A stretch of 30,902 nt of DNA from a virus, in IMG/VR virus record IMGVR_UViG_3300030333_004842, positions 1 to 30,902 of that record. One strand, written 5' to 3'. The position numbers and the translations under genes are program-made. Shown here piece by piece: positions 27,568 through 30,902 of this stretch (position 1 is its first letter; every line of letters starts with the position of its first letter). Under the pieces are notes generated by a model. That model saw nothing but the letters and a program-made list of their open reading frames with translations, searched no databases and was not told the origin of the DNA.

Positions 27568-27593
27568 AAAAAAGGGAGGTGTTTACCTCCCTT
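27568..27593 (-). terminator. Intrinsic terminator overlapping the end of the 46-aa gene
   Basis: On the minus strand a 9-base stem AAGGGAGGT / ACCTCCCTT with loop AAAC is followed by a run of T. The last two sense codons (GGG AGG) of the basic-protein gene form the stem, and its TAA stop lies at the stem-loop junction. It should end transcripts coming from the right just before the late promoter. Confidence 0.85.
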
Positions 27594-27723
27594 GTCCTCT
27601 ATAGCGTTTCTTGGCACCGTTTCGACTCGTTGCAGAGTACTTAGAGTGCTTTCCTCTTCCTTGTCTTGACTTTTTCGGTTTGGATTCTACTTGTGTATCA
27701 CCAACCAGACTTCTCATACCCAT
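27583..27723 (-). CDS. Small basic protein, 46 aa
   Basis: This frame (MGMRSLVGDTQVESKPKKSR, then QGRGKHSKYSATSRNGAKKR and YRGQGR) is preceded by AAAAGGAGGAAAACATT, the strongest Shine-Dalgarno in the window. It is rich in Lys, Arg, Ser and Gly, with almost no hydrophobic core, so it is probably disordered and could bind nucleic acid. From memory, similar small basic proteins recur in cyanomyoviruses without known function. An alternative start is Met3. The gene ends inside the terminator stem. Confidence 0.75.
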   Translation of the reverse strand: MGMRSLVGDTQVESKPKKSRQGRGKHSKYSATSRNGAKKRYRGQGR

Positions 27724-27756
27724 AATGTTTTCCTCCTTTTAGTTTATACTTTAACG

Positions 27757-27776
27757 AGGGCGATTTTTTACGCCCC
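27757..27776. other. Hairpin in the gap before the 46-aa gene
   Basis: GGGCG and CGCCC pair around an 8-base A/T loop (27758-27775). No T run follows on either strand, so it is not a typical terminator; it may be a processing or pausing site. An 11-base direct repeat (GGCGATTTTTT on plus) occurs at 27759-27769 and 27789-27799. Confidence 0.4.
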
Positions 27777-27798
27777 CTTGACTTTTACGGCGATTTTT

Positions 27799-28551
27799 TT
27801 AGATGATTCGGGTCTTTTCATGTCCCACACGGATCTTAGGATCACACCAGATCTCAAAACCTGCTTCAATAGCATCTAAACAGAAAGATACATCCTCTCC
27901 GCACATGTCCTGAACCTCACCAGATTCAAAGACTTGCATCTTCGGAGCAAACCAAGGATACTTAAGACCTTCGTGCTCGAATACACCTTTCTTTATAAGC
28001 AACCAACCAAACCCAGTGTAATCCACTGTAAAAGGTTTCCGTCTCTTGCTAATCGACTCTAAGGTCTCATGGTTCATCACACCGCCATTGGTACGGAAAT
28101 CGTCTTCCTCCAACCAATGTGCCACTGAAGTAGTCTTTCCATCCTCTGTACAATACCAACCTGCTGCAATGTCTTTCTGCATCCATAGAAGACGGTAGAA
28201 CTGCTCGGTATTGAATACAATGTCGCTGTCTATCCATAATTGATAGTCATACTTAAGTTTTCCATCCCAAGGTAGTTGGTCAGGGCCTCGAAGAACATTC
28301 GCACCCAAGCACTTACAACGTGCAAAGTTAACCATACTACTATAATCTTGAGATATCTGTATAGCACCACCACCTTGAACGATATCAAAGCATAACTGTA
28401 CAAATGCTTTTAGAAAAATATACGATACTCCTCGTCCAGGTAGACAGAATACAATAGTTTTTCCCTTCAATAACTCTTTTGCTGCTGCTAAGTCAAAGTC
28501 GTCTGCACTTTTCTTCGGTGCTGTACTCTTGACTGTAAATCCTTTTGCCAT
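27799..28551 (-). CDS. GT-A type glycosyltransferase-like protein, 250 aa
   Basis: After a 25-residue Lys/Ala-rich lead, residues 31-45 (KTIVFCLPGRGVSYIF) open a Rossmann-like domain. The DxD-type motif LWIDSDIVF at 105-113 would bind the metal and nucleotide-sugar. VDYTGFGWLLIKKGVF (176-191) and GEDVSFCLDAIEAGFEIW followed by VGHEK (218-246) match the acceptor and catalytic end of GT2/GT-A-like enzymes. Similar proteins are common in cyanophages as predicted glycosyltransferases. The donor and acceptor are unknown; a virion protein or host surface is possible. A sigma70-type promoter with 17-base spacing lies immediately upstream (28575-28603), giving a leader of about 17 bases. The ATG has only a weak AGAG ahead of it. 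Confidence 0.75.
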   Translation of the reverse strand: MAKGFTVKSTAPKKSADDFDLAAAKELLKGKTIVFCLPGRGVSYIFLKAFVQLCFDIVQGGGAIQISQDYSSMVNFARCKCLGANVLRGPDQLPWDGKLKYDYQLWIDSDIVFNTEQFYRLLWMQKDIAAGWYCTEDGKTTSVAHWLEEDDFRTNGGVMNHETLESISKRRKPFTVDYTGFGWLLIKKGVFEHEGLKYPWFAPKMQVFESGEVQDMCGEDVSFCLDAIEAGFEIWCDPKIRVGHEKTRII

Positions 28552-28574
28552 AATCTCTGGAATACTATAAGGTT

Positions 28575-28603
28575 ATTATACCACTTCAATCAAATAATTG
28601 CAA
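28575..28603 (-). promoter_or_regulatory. Sigma70-type promoter for the glycosyltransferase-like gene
   Basis: The minus strand has TTGCAA (28598-28603), a 17-base spacer and a perfect TATAAT (28575-28580). The spacer overlaps the end of the 62-residue gene. The expected start of transcription is near 28568. Confidence 0.7.
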
Positions 28604-28774
28604 TGGTTCTGTATTTAGAGTGACATCTATCGTATCTTTGATCGTTTCTATGTTCGGTTCTTTCGATTTCATCCAGATAATCTCTGCAATCTGCTCCTTA
28701 CGCATCTCTAAGTTCTTCTCAGGAACATTTTGTAGTATGACTCTTTCATTCACTGAGATATTATACGTATTCAT
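28586..28774 (-). CDS. Small unrecognised protein, 62 aa
   Basis: The protein (MNTYNISVNERVILQNVPEK, then NLEMRKEQIAEIIWMKSKEP and a short tail ending PLQLFD) is charged, with a central amphipathic helix. Its ATG lies 14 bases inside the end of the 50-residue gene in another frame, so the two are probably translated in tandem. No family is recognised. Its last codons overlap the promoter of the next gene. Confidence 0.65.
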   Translation of the reverse strand: MNTYNISVNERVILQNVPEKNLEMRKEQIAEIIWMKSKEPNIETIKDTIDVTLNTEPLQLFD

Positions 28775-28913
28775 CTTCTAGAAATTTGTTCATAAGGTCT
28801 TCGAGATCATCTTTTACTGAGGCGTTTATCAGAAGGTGTTCGTCGTTCTCGATACGATACTGAATTGTCTCGATCAGTGCATCCTTCTCGTATTCGTCGA
28901 GTTCTAATCTCAT
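28761..28913 (-). CDS. Small acidic helical protein, 50 aa
   Basis: This short open frame (MRLELDEYEKDALIETIQYR, then IENDEHLLINASVKDDLEDL and MNKFLEDEYV) is acidic and predicted to be largely helical. AGGA lies 5-6 bases before the ATG. The pattern L.LdeyE...l...I.yri..d..l is common in small phage proteins of unknown function. A sigma70-type promoter ends only about 10 bases before the ATG, so its transcript would be almost leaderless. It overlaps the next gene by 14 bases. Confidence 0.65.
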   Translation of the reverse strand: MRLELDEYEKDALIETIQYRIENDEHLLINASVKDDLEDLMNKFLEDEYV

Positions 28914-28922
28914 AACATTCCT

Positions 28923-28951
28923 ATTATATCATTCAAAAGTATATATTGCAA
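28923..28951 (-). promoter_or_regulatory. Sigma70-type promoter for the two small genes
   Basis: The minus strand has TTGCAA (28946-28951), exactly 17 bases, then TATAAT (28923-28928). Both hexamers and the spacing are identical to the promoter at 28575-28603. The predicted transcription start, near 28916, is about 3 bases before the 50-residue gene. Confidence 0.7.
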
Positions 28952-29200
28952 AGGGGTTTTTAACAATTTTTTATATTCGGAATTTTTTTATGGGGCAATT
29001 GGGGTATTGGGGGTTTTTGAATATCCTCGGAATTTTTATAGCACACTCGATCTGGGTTCGTTGTAGGTTAGCTAAGCTCACTTTTTTATAACGCAACGCC
29101 CAAGGGCGTTAACACATAAGAACGCAAATAAACTGCTAATTGTTGATACTCAAATACGCAAATATGCTCTATATTGTTATTACATAAGACTGCAAATACT
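28952..29200. other. Non-coding stretch with G-runs, hairpin and short repeats
   Basis: No convincing gene is seen here. The stretch contains an 11-base direct repeat TCGGAATTTTT (28977-28987 and 29027-29037) flanking three G-runs (28992-28995, 29001-29004, 29009-29013). It also has an inverted repeat AACGCCC / GGGCGTT (29095-29110) and the 34-base-phased repeats described separately. No tRNA fold could be closed. Confidence 0.6.
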
Positions 29201-29215
29201 AAAAAAGAGGGTGTT
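29114..29215. repeat. Three repeat units in exact 34-base phase
   Basis: GCAAATA occurs at 29124-29130, 29158-29164 and 29192-29198, each exactly 34 bases apart. Units 1 and 3 share ACATAAGNNNGCAAATA (17 positions, differing only in the N bases). Units 1 and 2 match at about 22 of 34 positions, including ACGCAAATA and ATTGTT at the same offsets. Unit 3 runs into the terminator at 29201. Iteron-like or protein-binding function is inference. Confidence 0.6.
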
Positions 29216-29228
29216 AATAACCCTCTTG
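29201..29228 (-). terminator. Intrinsic terminator after the 66-aa gene
   Basis: On the minus strand the stem AAGAGGGT (29220-29227 on plus) pairs with ACCCTCTT (29205-29212) around a 7-base loop, followed by TTTT. It lies 20-48 bases after the stop of the 66-residue gene. Confidence 0.85.
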
Positions 29229-29248
29229 TAATTTAACTGTCTTAAGTG

Positions 29249-29449
29249 TTAGTCACCTCTTACGACTTTATAAGGTTCGTTATCATTTAAGACCCCGAAC
29301 ATGTCGTAGAAATCTTTATAACCAGAATCCTCATATTCTTGGAGGATTATGTTATAAAGTTCAGGAGAATAAGTGTTCATAAGTAATAAGAATTGAGAGA
29401 GAATTAAAGGACTGTTTATGTTACTTTGATTAGAGGATATTGCCCCCAC
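29249..29449 (-). CDS. Small protein with GTG start, 66 aa
   Basis: The frame opens with GTG, 20 bases inside the end of the 122-residue gene, with GGA about 10 bases upstream. The sequence (SPLILSQFLLLMNTYSPELY then NIILQEYEDSGYKDFYDMFG) looks like a small helical protein. I recognise no family. An internal ATG (MNTYSPELY, residue 24) is an alternative start but lacks a ribosome site. It is followed by a clear terminator, so it ends the operon of the 122-residue gene. Confidence 0.65.
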   Translation of the reverse strand: MGAISSNQSNINSPLILSQFLLLMNTYSPELYNIILQEYEDSGYKDFYDMFGVLNDNEPYKVVRGD

Positions 29450-29798
29450 AAAGTATCATTCCATCCCAGAAATCTACTGTCTGATTGTTGTTACTTTTGA
29501 AGTACCAATCCCACTGCTTTTGAAATACTTTGCAACCATAATCTATCTCACATAAAATAGCATTTAGTCGTGATTTTGTGGTGTTTGTTTGATAACCACA
29601 GGATGACAATTTCAACGCTTGATTGTTATGATCTAGGGTTGCAATTTGGTGACCATGTAGATAAACAGAACTGCAATTTGTGCTCTCATTGTATAACACT
29701 TCTGTGTTATCTTTTCTCCAATTTGTTTTATTGGAAAGAGCGAAATTCATTTGCTTTTCTATTAGTCTCATAGTGAAAATAAGGTTGTTAAGTAACAT
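29430..29798 (-). CDS. Conserved hypothetical phage protein, 122 aa
   Basis: The core NWRKDNTEVLYNESTNCSSV, YLHGHQIATLDHNNQALKLS, NTTKSRLNAILCEI and VFQKQWDWYFKSNN, then FWDGM, belongs to a small family that, from memory, recurs in marine phages. It shows a beta-strand 'vYLHGn.IA' and a helix 'TKSRLNAIL'. The function is not known to me. The first ATG gives 122 residues, but it has no clear Shine-Dalgarno. Met10 or Met17 (MNFALSNKTNW) could be the real start, since the recognisable core begins around residue 24. Confidence 0.75.
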   Translation of the reverse strand: MLLNNLIFTMRLIEKQMNFALSNKTNWRKDNTEVLYNESTNCSSVYLHGHQIATLDHNNQALKLSSCGYQTNTTKSRLNAILCEIDYGCKVFQKQWDWYFKSNNNQTVDFWDGMILCGGNIL

Positions 29799-29892
29799 TT
29801 TGTGTGGGTATCTCTCCCACCCTTATATAATACCCTGAATCGGGTCATTATGGGCGATTCTTACCAATAACGTTACACTATGAAATAATGAT

Positions 29893-29926
29893 ACATAAGG
29901 TCTCAAATATGCTCAGAGTTGTTTAT
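29893..29926 (+). repeat. Fourth copy of the ACATAAG/CAAATA repeat
   Basis: This 34-base unit begins ACATAAG, has CAAATATGCTC at the same offset as unit 2 (29148-29181), and TTGTT ten bases later. It matches unit 2 at about 23 of 34 positions and unit 1 in the first seven. It lies in the 145-base gap between the 122-residue gene and the next gene upstream. The gap holds nothing else I recognise. Confidence 0.55.
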
Positions 29927-29943
29927 AAGAATGCACTACAATC

Positions 29944-30114
29944 TTATGAGAGATTTTGTATAAATCGTCTGAGGATTCTCTCTCCTTTGTTTATATCTTT
30001 CTCGAATTTTGTGTCCATAACTAATGCTAACTGTATGAACAGTTGTGCATAACACTCAGGAACTCTGATGTGCTTAGTGTTACCTGAGTTTGGAAACTTC
30101 TTCTTGAATGGCAT
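29944..30114 (-). CDS. Small protein with possible ribbon-helix-helix motif, 56 aa
   Basis: The open frame extends to 30240 (98 residues), but a promoter at 30149-30177 lies inside the longer version. I therefore prefer the ATG at 30114 (MPFKKKFPNSGNTKHIRVPE, then CYAQLFIQLALVMDTKFEKD and a basic end RRFIQNLS). The phrase KHIRVPECYAQLFIQLALVM resembles the strand and first helix of small ribbon-helix-helix DNA-binding proteins ('IrVPe...').  This is a weak, pattern-level match. GGAGG lies 20 bases upstream, which is too far for a normal ribosome site, so the start is unsure. If it is a DNA-binding protein, the repeats in and around its own promoter would be candidate operators. Confidence 0.55.
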   Translation of the reverse strand: MPFKKKFPNSGNTKHIRVPECYAQLFIQLALVMDTKFEKDINKGERILRRFIQNLS

Positions 30115-30128
30115 TACTTTTCTGTGCC

Positions 30129-30145
30129 TATTTGCCTCCTTATGT
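30129..30145 (-). repeat. Fifth copy of the repeat, inverted, at the 56-aa gene leader
   Basis: The minus strand reads ACATAAGGAGGCAAATA, fitting ACATAAGNNNGCAAATA exactly. It lies just downstream of a TATAAT element and contains GGAGG. It is in opposite orientation to the other four units. Confidence 0.55.
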
Positions 30146-30148
30146 GTT

Positions 30149-30176
30149 ATTATACCAGATCCACTAATTATTAGCA
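30149..30176 (-). promoter_or_regulatory. Sigma70-type promoter for the 56-aa gene
   Basis: The minus strand has TTGCTA, a TATAAT (30149-30154) and a 16-17 base spacer. It is close in form to the promoters at 28575 and 28923. The predicted start, near 30142, puts the fifth repeat copy at the very beginning of the transcript. Confidence 0.55.
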
Positions 30177-30273
30177 ACCCCTTGACATTTTTATGGTTTG
30201 ATGATAGAATGGTCGCCAAGATCACTAAAGAAAGTAACATTTAACATAAGGATTCTGAGAGGTTCTTAACACT

Positions 30274-30439
30274 TATTCCACACATTAAATATAACAATTC
30301 CACACCTTTTCCACACCCTAAGTATCATTAATTCTACGATTGTGGAAAACTAAGTAATAAACAGAGGTATATTTATAATGGCATTTAAAACATGTTTTTA
30401 CCCTTATTTCTGTGGAAAACTATCATTTTCTGTGGAAAA
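30274..30439. repeat. Cluster of six TTCCACA sites (DnaA-box-like)
   Basis: TTCCACA occurs on plus at 30276-30282, 30298-30304 and 30309-30315, and on minus at 30341-30347, 30411-30417 and 30431-30437. Four of them extend to TTTTCCACA (30307-30315; minus 30341-30349, 30411-30419, 30431-30439), one base from the E. coli DnaA box TTATCCACA and, from memory, the form found at cyanobacterial origins. The left three point one way and the right three the other, in very AT-rich DNA without a gene. The last two form a 20-base tandem (TTCTGTGGAAAACT). Confidence 0.65.
30370..30377 (-). promoter_or_regulatory. Possible T4-type late promoter
   Basis: The minus strand reads TTATAAATATACC, a perfect TATAAATA match. 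It lies inside the TTCCACA cluster. The nearest start downstream (30240 or 30114) is more than 130 bases away, so its role is less clear than for the other late promoters. Confidence 0.4.
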
Positions 30440-30440
30440 C

Positions 30441-30569
30441 TTACTTATAATACTTATTACATAGTCTCGTAATCTCTTTTCTCCAATATAACTTTTCTTC
30501 TTCACTTATCCAAGGTGAATGATAATTAATATAAGCATTTTGTATCTCTTTCTTATTACTTTCGTCCAT
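30441..30569 (-). CDS. Small unrecognised protein, 42 aa
   Basis: This short frame (MDESNKKEIQNAYINYHSPW, then ISEEEKLYWRKEITRLCNKY and YK) starts 7 bases after the 66-residue gene. Charged helices flank an aromatic centre. There is no strong ribosome site (AACTAAGT before ATG), so translation may be coupled to the upstream gene. Its stop is directly followed by the TTTTCCACA cluster. No family is recognised. Confidence 0.55.
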   Translation of the reverse strand: MDESNKKEIQNAYINYHSPWISEEEKLYWRKEITRLCNKYYK

Positions 30570-30575
30570 ACTTAG

Positions 30576-30776
30576 TTAACAATGTTCTTGTGTAATATCC
30601 CATACTTTAATATAACAGGATAACCAATCTTGTTGCTCTGATGTTAACTTAGTGTGGCAATCTGCATCCTTGTAATGAATACTTTCATAGAGTAAATCGT
30701 CTGCTGAAATGTATGGTAAGTCATGCAATGTGCAATAGTCTTGTAATACATTAGATAGAAAATCAAGTGCGTTCAT
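30576..30776 (-). CDS. Small hypothetical phage protein, 66 aa
   Basis: The protein (MNALDFLSNVLQDYCTLHDL, PYISADDLLYESIHYKD, then LTSEQQDWLSCYIKVWDITQ) has a helical layout with the 'lP.isADeLLyE' and 'Lt..Q..WL..f..vWd' phrases that, from memory, occur in small cyanophage proteins of unknown function. It starts 6 bases after the partial gene at the right edge and is followed 6 bases later by the 42-residue gene, so these form one unit. No Shine-Dalgarno is seen at the ATG. Confidence 0.7.
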   Translation of the reverse strand: MNALDFLSNVLQDYCTLHDLPYISADDLLYESIHYKDADCHTKLTSEQQDWLSCYIKVWDITQEHC

Positions 30777-30782
30777 TGTTAA

Positions 30783-30902
30783 TTAGTTTGTTGAATAAGG
30801 TTTGTGTAATAGAATAAAATTGTCCTCTATATGTGAAAAATAGATGTGAATCTTATCCCTATAAGATGTTGACCAAGTTAGATACTTTCGGTCTTTCGTT
30901 GA
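30783..30902 (-). CDS. 3' end of a gene cut by the window edge
   Basis: An open frame enters from the right edge and stops at a TAA at 30783, giving 39 residues (STKDRKYLTWSTSYRDKIHI, then YFSHIEDNFILLHKPYSTN). The composition is protein-like and the spacing to the next start (6 bases) fits an operon. It is too short to identify. Confidence 0.5.
   Translation of the reverse strand, partial: STKDRKYLTWSTSYRDKIHIYFSHIEDNFILLHKPYSTN

Noticed and set aside
27691-27879. Plus-strand open frame of 62 codons
   Set aside because: It spans the 46-residue gene start, an intergenic hairpin and the end of the glycosyltransferase-like gene in antisense; no coding signal.
29041-29085. tRNA-like GGTTCG near 29055 with a TTAGCTAA palindrome
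   Set aside because: No acceptor, D-arm or anticodon stem can be paired around it on either strand.
29095-29110. AACGCCC/GGGCGTT inverted repeat as a terminator
   Set aside because: No T run follows on either strand and no gene ends nearby; it is kept only as a structural note in the non-coding stretch.
29570-29773. Plus-strand open frame of 67 codons
   Set aside because: It is antisense to the conserved 122-residue protein, whose family-like core is much stronger evidence.
29904-30060. Plus-strand frame beginning MLRVVYKNAL
   Set aside because: It starts within the fourth repeat copy and runs antisense to the 56-residue gene. The better ribosome and promoter signals belong to the minus strand.
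30115-30240. N-terminal extension of the 56-residue gene to a 98-residue protein
   Set aside because: The extension would contain the promoter and the inverted repeat copy, and its first ATG has no ribosome site, although the frame is open.

Overview
The window is a piece of a T4-like myovirus genome, most likely a marine cyanophage (Prochlorococcus or Synechococcus host). This rests on the AT-rich composition, on the T4 order of baseplate and neck genes (25-6-7-8-...-13-14), on giant repeat-rich baseplate proteins with a YHYH-type motif, on T4-type late promoter sequences (TATAAATA) and on small genes typical of these phages. Host assignment is inference; a pelagiphage relative is possible. 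Every gene I can support lies on the minus strand, so transcription runs from the right edge to the left edge.

Right part (about 27.4-30.9 kb): small genes, mostly unrecognised, with intergenic stretches that are rich in signals. These include three sigma70-type promoters (TTGCAA or TTGCTA, 17 bases, TATAAT), two good intrinsic terminators, a family of short repeats (ACATAAG...GCAAATA, three units in an exact 34-base phase plus two more), and a cluster of six TTCCACA sites, four of them TTTTCCACA, which resembles a DnaA-box array. This is the least explained part of the window and a candidate origin or early-control region. A GT-A type glycosyltransferase-like gene (27799-28551) and a 46-residue basic protein gene lie at its left side.

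Middle and left part (1-27.5 kb): a late structural block read in order. It starts with a 54-residue protein behind a late-type promoter, then gp25 and gp6 (baseplate wedge). A 3,964-residue protein follows in the gp7 position and carries a gp7-like core near its N terminus. Next come gp8, a 2,521-residue DUF4815-type baseplate or fibre-attachment protein, and a short coiled-coil protein. After a perfect late promoter come three fibre-like proteins (113, 75 and 458 residues), a second coiled-coil protein, and the neck proteins gp13 and gp14 (gp14 is cut by the left edge). Genes are packed with 1-4 base overlaps or 2-4 base gaps, except where late promoters sit (about 27.56, 13.10 and 3.70 kb, perhaps also 1.49 kb).

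Together the block encodes the baseplate wedge, its large peripheral or host-contact proteins, and the head-to-tail connector. I see no tRNA, CRISPR, insertion sequence or integrase.
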